A stretch of DNA of 21,510 nt from assembly GCA_023474015.1 (NCBI GenBank), contig JAMCYN010000093.1:1-21510 (forward strand). Reading direction: 5' to 3'. This stretch comes from Armatimonadota bacterium (GTDB lineage Bacteria; Armatimonadota; UBA5829). Positions within the stretch are counted from its first letter, which is position 1. Every line of letters starts with the position of its first letter. The notes under the pieces are model-generated. The model did not search any database and was not told the origin of the DNA. It saw nothing but the letters and a program-made list of their open reading frames with translations. This document shows, in pieces, positions 1 through 8,528 of this stretch. The position numbers and the translations under genes are program-made.

Positions 1-154
1 CCCGAGCATCGTTCTTCAGCCTCTTTGCATGCCGATAGCTTACACCCAAACTGCGAGCAGCCTCCATAAGAGTCAGCTTGCCATCCAACACCATGCGCAA
101 TACGTGGTAACGATGAATATCCCTCTGCCTAATACTAATGACCCCATTTCCCAT
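1..154 (-). CDS. Transposase, N-terminal helix-turn-helix part (partial)
   Basis: Only the first 51 codons are present; the gene runs off the left edge. The product starts MGNGVISIRQRDIHRYHVLR and continues with a helix-turn-helix stretch containing LTLMEAARSLGVSYRHAKRL. This pattern (LT..EAA..LG.S.R..KRL) is characteristic of the N-terminus of integrase-core (DDE) transposases of ISNCY/IS481/IS21-like elements. The ATG at 152-154 abuts the inner copy of the element's terminal direct repeat, and an in-frame stop lies just upstream (176-178), so the start is well constrained. No good Shine-Dalgarno sequence is seen. The DDE catalytic core is outside the window, so the family remains open and activity cannot be judged. 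Confidence 0.72.
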   Translation of the reverse strand, partial: MGNGVISIRQRDIHRYHVLRMVLDGKLTLMEAARSLGVSYRHAKRLKNDAR

Positions 155-200
155 GGGGACATTATCGCTCGGCAGTTAAGGGGGACATAATCGCTCGGCA
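155..200. repeat. Subterminal direct repeats of the insertion sequence
   Basis: Two 20-bp copies, 155-174 and 181-200, differ at one base (GGGGACATTATCGCTCGGCA against GGGGACATAATCGCTCGGCA) and are offset by 26 bp. They lie between the transposase start codon and the inferred element border, where transposase-binding repeats are expected. Confidence 0.8.
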
Positions 201-206
201 AGTACA

Positions 207-297
207 GTGTTAAAGACATGATCTTGCTATCCTCCGTGAAACCCGTTACAATAACTGATACGTGGGCCAATCGTGTATCCGGAATGGGGAGTTGCAT
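207..297 (-). pseudogene. Possible immunity gene remnant after the Rhs toxin module, cut by the IS
   Basis: An ATG at 295-297 follows the Rhs stop codon (300-302) by two bases and opens a frame reading MQLPIPDTRLAHVSVIVTGF and about ten more residues before the inferred IS border at about 206. Beyond that the frame runs into IS sequence and stops at 73. An in-frame ATG at 316-318 would overlap the end of the Rhs gene. Rhs polymorphic toxins are normally followed immediately by a small immunity gene, often translationally coupled, and this ORF has that position and strand. The peptide resembles nothing I recognise, there is no strong Shine-Dalgarno sequence, and only about 31 native codons remain. 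The call rests on position, so it is tentative. Confidence 0.35.
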
Positions 298-299
298 CG

Positions 300-3200
300 T
301 CAAGGACACGGGGTCCAAGGAAAACCCTTCCCCGCTAGCACTTGCAGTTCTCTATAGAAACCGCTGACTACTGGATAAAGCGCTTCCGGGTCGCTCCCAA
401 AATATATCGGAACGTTGCGTGCATATATGATCGCCATATAAAGGTTATTCGCGGCCCAGGAATAGGCGGTAGGGAACCTCGGTAATATACTGAGATAGCG
501 AGCCCCCATAGCGCCCGCTGCTCCAATTAGAGCCCCGTTCGCCCATTGCCCCAAGATGTATGCAGACCCGGTTGAGGCCTGCCAAGCAGCTACTCCCAAG
601 CCAGCGATCTTCGCTGCACCAAAGTACAGTCCAACCCCTGCAACGACGGTAGCGCCCGCCGCTTTTCCAGCTGACCGATAGGCCTGCCCCCAGCTTCCAC
701 GTCCTGATTCGGCGTTCCCCCAATCAGTGCCAGCTTGCGCCGCCAGCCCACCAAGGATCGGGATGCGGCTTCCCCAGTCACCATTTAGCCAACCATCGTA
801 CCACGCAAGTCCCCACGGGTCCACAAACCCCAGCGGGTTTCCCGCGGCATAAGCATACCAGTTTATACCATCCCCAATCGGGTCCTGCTGGGTAAATCTG
901 CCTGTCTCAGGGTCATAGAACCTGAAGCCAAGCTGCACCAGCATGAACTCGGGGGCCTGGCAGTGAGTATAATACCCCAAAGCTCCGACAAACTGATACG
1001 GATTATCATTCGTGCTGCCATTGTGCGCAATCACGGAGCCGTATGGGTCATAGGTGTATGTATCTGTGACGACACCATCCTTATCCGTCAACAGCCTGGT
1101 GGAGCCGAGTTCATCATAATGGTAATACTGCCAGGAGTTGGAGTCAGTCGGGTCGCACCTGGCAATGAGCACTCCGTTCGGGTCTCGGTAATAATAATAC
1201 GTCTTACCTGGGCTGCCCGATTTCACTTCTTCAATCGCAGCCGGAACACCTGCAATCGGATTGTAGGTGAACGAATAGCTCGTGCTGTTCACGGTCAATC
1301 CTACCCTATTCCCCATCGCATCCCATGCATTAGTAAGCGTGGAACTGCCGTATGTAGCCTCATCCAGCAAGCCGTCGGATGTGTAAGTATAGCTTGCCAC
1401 CTCTGGCCCCTGAGCATTTCTTGCCCGCACTGTCTCCAGGTTGCCCGCATTGTCATAGGAATAGGCATACATCCCAGGCCACAGCACAAGCTGATCGACC
1501 GCGTTATATTGCATCGCGTTGGAGCCGGATGGTGGATTGGTCCGATTTCCCACCCAATCGTAGCCGTGGGTCCCGCCTGCGGGCTGGTCGGGCACTGGGT
1601 CGGGATAGGTCGCGCCTGTAAGCTGGCCCATCGGATCATACGCCGGATAGGTGACCGAGGCGTTGATGATCGAGTCTGATATCGATCTCGGGTTCAGCGT
1701 CTTGTCTCGGGCCGTATATGAGAAGGAGGCCAGGGAGTTGCTATCCTTGGTATAGGATATGGACTCAAGCGGATACCTCGGATCGCCGGAAGCGTAGCCG
1801 ATACCGGCCTTAACGCCGTTGCCATAGTTGACTTCCAGCAGCAGCCCGGCCTGGTCATACTTGTAGCTGGCCAGGACGACGCTGCCGCTGTTGGTGGTAA
1901 CATCGCGTAGCAGCCCATTCGCGCGATAGTGATACTGAACATTGTAGCTACCGCTTGTGACCGAGGTCACCTGGTTAAGGTTATTATAGGTGTAGGTGAC
2001 CGCCGAATGCCCAGACGGAGTGTAGCTTGTGACACGTCCTCTTTCATCATAGGCATAAGCGATTGTATCGTTGCCCTTTGTCACCTCGTGCACCAGGCCG
2101 GTGTTGGTGTAGTAGCTCAGCGTCACGGCGGGAGCGGGAGTCTCGCCATCGTATCGAGTCGTCGGCTCAGTAGTGGAGTAGCCAATCGCCTCCAACTGGT
2201 GAAGATCATCATAGTGGTAGAGGGTATACTGGCCATTGCCATCCTTGGTCCAGAGCGGGTTGCCTACCTCGTCGTAATCAACTCTCTCCTGCCCGATGAT
2301 ACCGCCGGGATAGGTAAGGCTTGTGGGCCGCTTGTTGGCGTCGTAGCCGTATGTGCTTTCCCTGTATGATGACCCCGAGGCGGTGTATGTCCTGACCTTC
2401 TCGACATTGCCGAAGCAGTCATATATGTTCTCCATGAGCGGAGCCGTCGCGCTCTGACCGGTGATATCGCTGACCCACGCCTTGTTGGCGCGGCTCGCCA
2501 AATCATGCTCGATGTTGAGCGTCCTGCCCTCGGGGTCAGCGGTGTTCAGCATACCGCAGCAGGAGAACGTGTTCACAGCCTCTACACCCGTGGCATATGT
2601 CAGCTTCTCCATCCTGCCCAGAGCGTCGTATGCGAGCTGAATAAGCCTGCCGTTGGCGTCGGTCGAGGTCAGGGGCCTGTCCATAGCATCATAGGTAGCG
2701 GAGCAGGACTTGGTCTCATATTCCTGGGTCGTCTCATTGAAATACCTGTAGGACAACTGGGTTGGAACCTCGCGTATGTTCCCGTTGTCGCCGTACTTGA
2801 ACTCGACCCACGCGTCCTTATCCGTTACATTATCGTCGGTGACGCTGGGTATGATGACTTTCTTGATCTGACCGGACCTGCCATCAGTCGAAGGCGCGGC
2901 GGCAGCGAGTATCTGGACCTCCCCCAGGTGGCAGAGGCCATCACTACGCCCGTAGGTGATCCGCAAGTCAGATGTGGAAATCGAGGTGGTGATATGCAGC
3001 GCCCCAACGCTCTGGCCGTTCCAGGTCTCGGACCGCCATGTTTCGGAGGTATTAGACTTGGTAGCGTACACGAGGATGCTGTAGTCGCCCGTCTCATCCT
3101 TTGCATATACCTTTACAGCTTGCGGCACGGAGTAGCCGCTCAGGTTCGGATCGAGATACAGGTTGATACTCGAAAGATGCTTCTCCACGGACCAGTGCCA

Positions 3201-5255
3201 GTTGCTTACATTGGCGTATGTGTAGGCGTTTGAATATGGATTGCTTCCCTGGACGACTTCCGTATAGTCCCAGTTGCCTGCGTCCTCGTGACTCGATCCA
3301 ACATACCCGTCTTTCAGGTTGTCGGGAGTCATTGAGGGAGAACTATACTCATGGTCCCAGGTCAGTGTTGCGCTGGCGGTGATATCCTCGAACGAGCCAT
3401 AATACTCGAACTTCTGTATCGGCGGGTACACAGGATTACCGTTTTCGACAGCATCCCAGTCGGGTTCGCTGGCTGGAGGATCCCCATACTCATCCAGATG
3501 CGACATCTTGACTTCATCCACTCGCCAGGGGACATTGAGCATATCTCCACGGACAAAGTGTGTGTAGTTGCCGCGCAAGTCCTTGATCGTCCGTGGGCAA
3601 CTCGTCTCGTTGCCGTTAGCGTCGGGGTAGTAGTCGATTGTCACGCCCCCCAAGGAGCCTCCCCTATAGCGTCCGACGCTCGTTATCGCACTTATTGAGT
3701 TGTAGCTGTACGTGGTTTGCAGGCTGAGAGGGTCCACCACCGAAGAAATCCGCCGAGAGTCGTACCCGTAGTACGTGATGTTGCCCCCCGGGTCCGTTAC
3801 CTGGCTGATATCAGTCCTTCTCCCGTCTGTTGCGATGTTGAACTTGTAATTGAGTCTCTGATCGCCGGTCTCATACCCGTTTGAATTGTTTCCTGTAAGC
3901 TTGCCGATGACCCATGTCTCATCCGATGCGGGCTGTCCACTTTCTGATTGCCCGTCCCAGCCGTAATGGTAGACAGTCCGGACCACAGGCGACGCGGAGA
4001 GTTCGCTCACCGTTATGGCATGGTCATCATCATCATATGCGTACCCCACTTCCCTGTCGCCCTTCTGCGTCGTCGCGAGGCGGCCTTGGGAATCGTAAGT
4101 GTAGCTGGTCAAAGAAACCGATTCATCGATACTGCTGAAGAACTCGACGGAACTCGGCTTGCCGGCGTAGGCTCCGTTCCCGGTGGTTGTGTAGTAACTC
4201 ATTATTGCGTATGTTTGGTCGGGGTAATTGATGCGAGCCTGCGCGGTGGAGTACTCCACGCCCCAGTGCTTGTCTCCGACATCGACCCCAGTGATTCTGT
4301 CCAAGGAATCTCTTTGGATGCGTGACGGCCATCCTTCGTAGCCGTCGCCCGGCAGGGTTGTACTCCGAGGCTTCGCTTGTTGGGTCCATGTATTGGGGTG
4401 CGGGGGGTGTTCAAAAGAGACCACACTGCAGCCGCCATCCAACTCTTTGATGAAGTAAACTATCGCGCCGTCTTTCGATGCCTGGGTCCTGATGATGGTC
4501 CCATAGCCATCCAGAATCCACCCATTCTTCAGAGGGTATTCGGATGTGTCATACGGCATTGTGACCGTCATCTTCCAGACTTTACCGTTACGACCACGAT
4601 AAAGAACGGTCAGGTCGTTGCCGCCAGCGCCTTCCTCGTCGAATGTGTCTACCTCCTTGACAGCTTCGCACAAGACAATCGGCATTCCTGTTCGGTCTAC
4701 AGGCCCGATGAAATCCTCGATTGGATCCACGCTTAGTGCGCCATAGCTTTCAAGTCTCGGCTTCGGAACATCGGCTTTGCAACTCGCGCACCGAATGCGG
4801 CACGGATCATACTCCTGGAGAAAGACATCGGCTGGCTTCACATACAAGTCAAACGTGCCGGTAATAGGGCCATCATCGTCCCAAGGCGGAGTCGGGACAT
4901 CATCTATGCTGACACCAACTGTATACTGCCCCAGTTGCAGAACTCCAAAGTCGAGTCTGCAGTAGTAGAACCCGTAACTGCTGATCCAATTATGCAACTG
5001 GCCGGTCGGCTGCAAACCGCCAGTTGACGTTATTGTGATGTCTTCATAGACTGAGTCTGAGTTAATCTGGAAGTCCCAATAGAAGGCATCGCCCTCGCGG
5101 ATTACATTTGGATCCCAGGATGCATTTATGTTGTCCTTCGGCGGCCATTCGTCGCGCCAAACAAGGTAGCAAGAACCTGGGCTACCAGCACTTATCAGGG
5201 AAATGGCAAATAAGCCAAACAGCATCAATCTGATCCGAGTCCTGCAAATTCGCAT
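300..5255 (-). CDS. Secreted YD-repeat/Rhs-family protein with variable C-terminal toxin-like tail
   Basis: A 1651-residue protein. The start at 5255 is chosen because AGGAGG (5265-5270) lies 9 nt upstream and a signal peptide follows directly (MRICRTRIRLMLFGLFAISL, then SAGSPGSC); the frame is open further upstream but overlaps the preceding gene. A Cys-rich CRIRCASC patch lies near residue 150. YD repeats (YDSQGRL, YDALGRM, YDERGRV and others) fill most of about 380-1350. Residues about 640-780 interrupt them with a discoidin-like beta-sandwich (...KVYAKDE... to LGEVQIL). The Rhs core runs about 1379-1483, from DELGSTRLL through YDPETGRFTQQDPIG to FVDPWGL. The last 168 residues (303-806) are unlike the core: a Gly/Ala-rich hydrophobic stretch, then a polar module ending RELQVLAGKGFPWTP. 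By family knowledge this architecture is a polymorphic toxin or adhesin shell; the tail's activity is unknown. It is last in a block with the PA14 gene, 25 bp apart. Confidence 0.92.
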   Translation of the reverse strand: MRICRTRIRLMLFGLFAISLISAGSPGSCYLVWRDEWPPKDNINASWDPNVIREGDAFYWDFQINSDSVYEDITITSTGGLQPTGQLHNWISSYGFYYCRLDFGVLQLGQYTVGVSIDDVPTPPWDDDGPITGTFDLYVKPADVFLQEYDPCRIRCASCKADVPKPRLESYGALSVDPIEDFIGPVDRTGMPIVLCEAVKEVDTFDEEGAGGNDLTVLYRGRNGKVWKMTVTMPYDTSEYPLKNGWILDGYGTIIRTQASKDGAIVYFIKELDGGCSVVSFEHPPHPNTWTQQAKPRSTTLPGDGYEGWPSRIQRDSLDRITGVDVGDKHWGVEYSTAQARINYPDQTYAIMSYYTTTGNGAYAGKPSSVEFFSSIDESVSLTSYTYDSQGRLATTQKGDREVGYAYDDDDHAITVSELSASPVVRTVYHYGWDGQSESGQPASDETWVIGKLTGNNSNGYETGDQRLNYKFNIATDGRRTDISQVTDPGGNITYYGYDSRRISSVVDPLSLQTTYSYNSISAITSVGRYRGGSLGGVTIDYYPDANGNETSCPRTIKDLRGNYTHFVRGDMLNVPWRVDEVKMSHLDEYGDPPASEPDWDAVENGNPVYPPIQKFEYYGSFEDITASATLTWDHEYSSPSMTPDNLKDGYVGSSHEDAGNWDYTEVVQGSNPYSNAYTYANVSNWHWSVEKHLSSINLYLDPNLSGYSVPQAVKVYAKDETGDYSILVYATKSNTSETWRSETWNGQSVGALHITTSISTSDLRITYGRSDGLCHLGEVQILAAAAPSTDGRSGQIKKVIIPSVTDDNVTDKDAWVEFKYGDNGNIREVPTQLSYRYFNETTQEYETKSCSATYDAMDRPLTSTDANGRLIQLAYDALGRMEKLTYATGVEAVNTFSCCGMLNTADPEGRTLNIEHDLASRANKAWVSDITGQSATAPLMENIYDCFGNVEKVRTYTASGSSYRESTYGYDANKRPTSLTYPGGIIGQERVDYDEVGNPLWTKDGNGQYTLYHYDDLHQLEAIGYSTTEPTTRYDGETPAPAVTLSYYTNTGLVHEVTKGNDTIAYAYDERGRVTSYTPSGHSAVTYTYNNLNQVTSVTSGSYNVQYHYRANGLLRDVTTNSGSVVLASYKYDQAGLLLEVNYGNGVKAGIGYASGDPRYPLESISYTKDSNSLASFSYTARDKTLNPRSISDSIINASVTYPAYDPMGQLTGATYPDPVPDQPAGGTHGYDWVGNRTNPPSGSNAMQYNAVDQLVLWPGMYAYSYDNAGNLETVRARNAQGPEVASYTYTSDGLLDEATYGSSTLTNAWDAMGNRVGLTVNSTSYSFTYNPIAGVPAAIEEVKSGSPGKTYYYYRDPNGVLIARCDPTDSNSWQYYHYDELGSTRLLTDKDGVVTDTYTYDPYGSVIAHNGSTNDNPYQFVGALGYYTHCQAPEFMLVQLGFRFYDPETGRFTQQDPIGDGINWYAYAAGNPLGFVDPWGLAWYDGWLNGDWGSRIPILGGLAAQAGTDWGNAESGRGSWGQAYRSAGKAAGATVVAGVGLYFGAAKIAGLGVAAWQASTGSAYILGQWANGALIGAAGAMGARYLSILPRFPTAYSWAANNLYMAIIYARNVPIYFGSDPEALYPVVSGFYRELQVLAGKGFPWTPCP

Positions 5256-5280
5256 CGTACCAATCCTCCTATTGCCCCGC

Positions 5281-6930
5281 CTACTGGGGATGCGCAAACA
5301 CCTGAACATTGATATCAGAACCCTTTCCAAACCAGTCCGCGCCACTGACCGTGGCGGAGCCGCCGGAAAGGTTGGTTGAATCGTACTGCCGGATATAACC
5401 GTCGCCCTGCGATGCCCAGTACGTGGCGTGAATAAAGCACTGTCGGTCTATCCGTGGAACCGCGAGAACCCCGAAGACGTAGTAAGCACCGCCTGAAACG
5501 GACCAGTTGAGGTTGTTAAAGTCTACCTGCCATATCTGATGGTAGGTACCGTCCGCCCCCTGGTAGTCCTTCTCGTTGGCATTGTCATACTGCGTGCGGA
5601 TGCAGGTGATGTTCGCGTTATCCGTGCCGCATGTTCCGGTGACAAACGTGCCTGTCATCCGCGCCGTCAGAGCATCGGGTGGCGAACCGGTCACCGTAGC
5701 TGTGTAGAGTGTTATCGACTGGAAGTAATCCCCAAGATTATAGGCAGGTAACACGGGCATGTCCGGAACAATCCAAACTCGGACCCTGTCTATCACCTTG
5801 TTTGCCGTTAGACTGAAAATGTCACCGTAGCCGATGTCTGTTGAAGAATCCGACCATCGTATGTTGCAGCGATCCGGCCCTGCAATGTTGTTGAGATCGC
5901 TGGTCGGAAGCCCTAGATCATAGACGCACGTGCTGCCCGAAGGCAAGTTGTCCCGCACAGTAAACAGAACCTTGTCCCGGCAGACTTCCTGGTTGCCGGA
6001 GTTCTTCATCACCATGTCCAGCATCGCCTCGCCAGCATCGATGCCCTCCACGTAGATCGTGGTCGGGACCTCGTTGGTGCCGATGACATAGGTGGTCCCG
6101 CTTTCTGATATCGTGATCTCCGTTCCTTTTGTGGATGAGTTCCATGCCTTGATCTTGCTGCTGCCGGAACTGGCAACCAGAGTAATCTTCGCGCCGTTTA
6201 TGCCTGAGGTCGGGCTATAGGCGAGGTTCACCTGGGCAAGATCGTTTTCTCCCGTGACCGAGCCTGTGTCATCCTTATCCGGGATGCCATTGGCGTTGTC
6301 GTCATCTGTGTTCAGGCTGACGTACTTGCCGGGAGAGGTCTCCTCAATCGGGTCGTCTGTGGAGTTGATTGACCCGTCGTTGTTCGAGTCGGTGTCTATG
6401 TCCACACTCCAATCGTAGATGCTCCCGCCCCCATCGTATGCATACATCGTGCAACCGTCTATATCGTACGAGCCAAGATAGCAAACCTGGCTGTACTCGA
6501 CCTTCACATGATATGATTGGCCTTGTGTAAAGCTCGACGTAAGCACTTGGAAAGACTGGGTCAGGTTCGGCAGGTGCTGGCCGATATCTTTCTTGTTAAG
6601 AACTCGCGTCCCGTTTATATATACATCCACGCCATCGTCCGAGAAAATGGCCACCTTTGTGCTGCTGGAATCGGGAATGAAGTACCCCTCGAAAGTAGCG
6701 TATACAGTCGGGTTCGGCGGTATGAGCGACGGCGCACTCGAGTACTGCGTGCGAGGTTGGATAGGTGGATTATGATTCAGATCACCGTCAGCGTCATCAC
6801 GAGTCTGAGTTTCTGTAGCCGGACCCATGTTGTAAAACGTGAGAGATAGGCCATATGCATTCGCAGCACCGGCCGCGAACAAACATAACAATAAAGCCAG
6901 AATCACCGGCAAGCTGATTTTCGTCCTCAT
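5281..6930 (-). CDS. Secreted PA14-domain protein with Ca-binding-type repeat
   Basis: 549 residues with a Sec signal peptide (MRTKISLPVILALLLCLFAA, predicted cleavage after residue 25, AANA). Residues about 27-165 form a PA14-like beta-barrel, recognised by IFSDDGVDVYINGTRV at 95-110; PA14 domains bind carbohydrate or mediate adhesion. A dockerin/thrombospondin-3-like loop D-x-D-x-N-x-D-G follows at 179-186, then NTDDDNANGIPDKDDTG near 207-223, a pattern that usually binds calcium. The rest is beta-rich, without a family I recognise, and is predicted extracellular. The ATG overlaps the stop of the upstream TPR-type gene as ATGA (6927-6930), which implies translational coupling, with a G-rich Shine-Dalgarno stretch (GGGGG) just upstream. 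The Rhs gene starts 25 bp downstream, so the two proteins probably act together at the cell surface, though that is inference from gene order. Confidence 0.9.
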   Translation of the reverse strand: MRTKISLPVILALLLCLFAAGAANAYGLSLTFYNMGPATETQTRDDADGDLNHNPPIQPRTQYSSAPSLIPPNPTVYATFEGYFIPDSSSTKVAIFSDDGVDVYINGTRVLNKKDIGQHLPNLTQSFQVLTSSFTQGQSYHVKVEYSQVCYLGSYDIDGCTMYAYDGGGSIYDWSVDIDTDSNNDGSINSTDDPIEETSPGKYVSLNTDDDNANGIPDKDDTGSVTGENDLAQVNLAYSPTSGINGAKITLVASSGSSKIKAWNSSTKGTEITISESGTTYVIGTNEVPTTIYVEGIDAGEAMLDMVMKNSGNQEVCRDKVLFTVRDNLPSGSTCVYDLGLPTSDLNNIAGPDRCNIRWSDSSTDIGYGDIFSLTANKVIDRVRVWIVPDMPVLPAYNLGDYFQSITLYTATVTGSPPDALTARMTGTFVTGTCGTDNANITCIRTQYDNANEKDYQGADGTYHQIWQVDFNNLNWSVSGGAYYVFGVLAVPRIDRQCFIHATYWASQGDGYIRQYDSTNLSGGSATVSGADWFGKGSDINVQVFAHPQ

Positions 6931-8528
6931 CTCTGCCCCCTTACACCATTACCGTTGGAACCGCCTTTGGAGCGCTGCTCCTTCAGCTTTAACTCCATGT
7001 CCGGAATCAACAGCTTACCAGCGGCACAGTCGCCCTTGTCGTCAATCTGCTGTAAGTAGCTGATAGCTTCCTCGTATCGCTCCTCGCCCACAAGCACTTC
7101 CGCCAATCGTATCCGATTGGCATCCGCGCTGTTGGCACATGGGTCCCAGGTGATCCACCACTTGTATAGATCGATTACCTTGTCGACTTCTCCCGTCCTT
7201 TGCCACACGGAAATGACGTTGATTAGGACCGTCTCTTGAGAGAGATAATCCCAACGCTCAGGACGTGCGGCGTCCAGATTCGGCATAAGATAGTCCTTAC
7301 AAATTCTCGCCGCCAACTCGTCATCATTGAGCATGCTTGATGCCCAGATAACTGCAGTCAATGCGATTCCGACCGCACGCCTTCTTTCGTTGATGACGTT
7401 CTTGGACTCTGTTGTATGCCAGAACAGAATCTTCGCGGCTTCGGTAAGGTGCACTCTCATCAAGTCTCGAACAGCTTGCTCATCGCCTTCGACCTCTCGG
7501 AGTTGCGAATCGCATGTCCACCGGTCTAACGCCGGCTTTTCCGGCTCGGGCGGGACTATTGGTTCAGGAGTTGGAGCCACCGGCTGAGGTTGTTCCGGCG
7601 TCGGCTGTGCCGGCGCGGGCGCGACCGGCGAAGGTTGAGTCGAAGGAGGTGTGGTGGGCTTGGGCTGCACAGGCTTCACATTCCGTGCGCCCGGAGAGAC
7701 CGAACTGCCACCGGGACTTGCCCCCGGCCACGCAACTGGGGGCGAGAACCCGCCAAATCCCGTTGATCGCCTAGATGCAGAAGCCTGAACGTTAGGTCTC
7801 GCGGGCGAAGACTTCCTGGCACTGCCAGACTCCCCAGTTTCGCTGGTGCCTGCGTTCGAGGCAACCGCTCCTTCATCAATGGAACGTTTGTCTTTCCGCT
7901 CGGCCACCGCTTTTGAGGAATCGGCGTCTCTGTCCTCCAGGTCAGCCGCAATAGCTTCAAGCCTGAGCACATCTGAGTAGACTGGTTTGAAATCCGTACT
8001 CCCACTTGCCATTTCCCAAGCCTGTTTGGCCGCATCCTTGGGGCCGGACTTCGCGGCAGTGGCACGGATAAGCAGTTCGAGAGCAGCAGTCCGGTCCTTA
8101 TGATCTGCTGAAGACAGCAGCTTGCGTGCAGTCCTTTCTGCGTCGCCCAACCTCTTCTCGCGCAGAGCCGACTGCGCGTTTTCAATATCTCGACTGCCAC
8201 CTGGGGATTGGGCCGTCGCCTTGAGCTTAAACTCACCGGGCATCTTCTGCCGCAGCCAAGTCGCTTCCTGGACCGCTTTCCATCCAGGCCTTGTAAGCGG
8301 ATAGTCCTTGATTACCGACTCATAGGCGGAGATGGCTTCCTGGCGAGTACCGATGGTCTGGGTGGTAACAGCAATCTTGAGCGCCGCCTCTGCCGCCTTT
8401 GGCGTCCCAGGGCTCAATTCGACGATCTTACGCTGCTCTGCTATCGTCCGCAAGTACCCCGGCTTGAGGTCAGACAGGAGAGACTTCAGGCAAGCAATCT
8501 CACGAGCCCCACAAGTGGGCTTAGCCAA
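6927..8528 (-). CDS. TPR-like repeat protein with long Pro-rich linker
   Basis: 533 residues from a TTG start. Residues about 20-200 are alpha-helical tetratricopeptide-like repeats (AEAALKIAV, RQEAISAYESVIKDYP, ALREKRLGDAERTARKLL). About 205-332 is a low-complexity Ser/Pro/Gln/Thr linker with repeated QP and APTP motifs, and about 335-520 is a second helical, TPR-like domain (RLAEVLVGEERYEEAISYLQ). No signal peptide or membrane segment is visible from this start. The start is uncertain: no Shine-Dalgarno sequence precedes the TTG, and the frame stays open only back to a TAG at 8610-8612 without another ATG, GTG or TTG. The N-terminus may therefore be wrong or lost by mutation. The stop overlaps the PA14 gene start by 4 nt. 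TPR proteins are protein-protein scaffolds; a helper role for export or assembly of the PA14 and Rhs proteins is plausible but inferred. Confidence 0.82.
   Translation of the reverse strand: MAKPTCGAREIACLKSLLSDLKPGYLRTIAEQRKIVELSPGTPKAAEAALKIAVTTQTIGTRQEAISAYESVIKDYPLTRPGWKAVQEATWLRQKMPGEFKLKATAQSPGGSRDIENAQSALREKRLGDAERTARKLLSSADHKDRTAALELLIRATAAKSGPKDAAKQAWEMASGSTDFKPVYSDVLRLEAIAADLEDRDADSSKAVAERKDKRSIDEGAVASNAGTSETGESGSARKSSPARPNVQASASRRSTGFGGFSPPVAWPGASPGGSSVSPGARNVKPVQPKPTTPPSTQPSPVAPAPAQPTPEQPQPVAPTPEPIVPPEPEKPALDRWTCDSQLREVEGDEQAVRDLMRVHLTEAAKILFWHTTESKNVINERRRAVGIALTAVIWASSMLNDDELAARICKDYLMPNLDAARPERWDYLSQETVLINVISVWQRTGEVDKVIDLYKWWITWDPCANSADANRIRLAEVLVGEERYEEAISYLQQIDDKGDCAAGKLLIPDMELKLKEQRSKGGSNGNGVRGQR

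Larger units (their letters stand above)
1..206 (-). mobile_element. End of an insertion sequence (rest lies beyond the left edge)
   Basis: The stretch holds the start of a minus-strand transposase gene and, outside it, two 20-bp direct repeats (155-174 and 181-200, one mismatch). Subterminal direct repeats next to the transposase start are typical of IS21-like and ISNCY-type elements. Read on the minus strand, the outermost bases near 206 begin TGTACTTGCC, and a TG start is common for such ends. The exact border at about 206 is inferred. The other end and any target-site duplication are outside the window. Confidence 0.7.

Noticed and set aside
5256..5345. 30-codon N-terminal extension of the Rhs gene
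   Set aside because: It overlaps the end of the PA14 gene, and the ATG at 5255 has AGGAGG at good spacing followed by a signal peptide.
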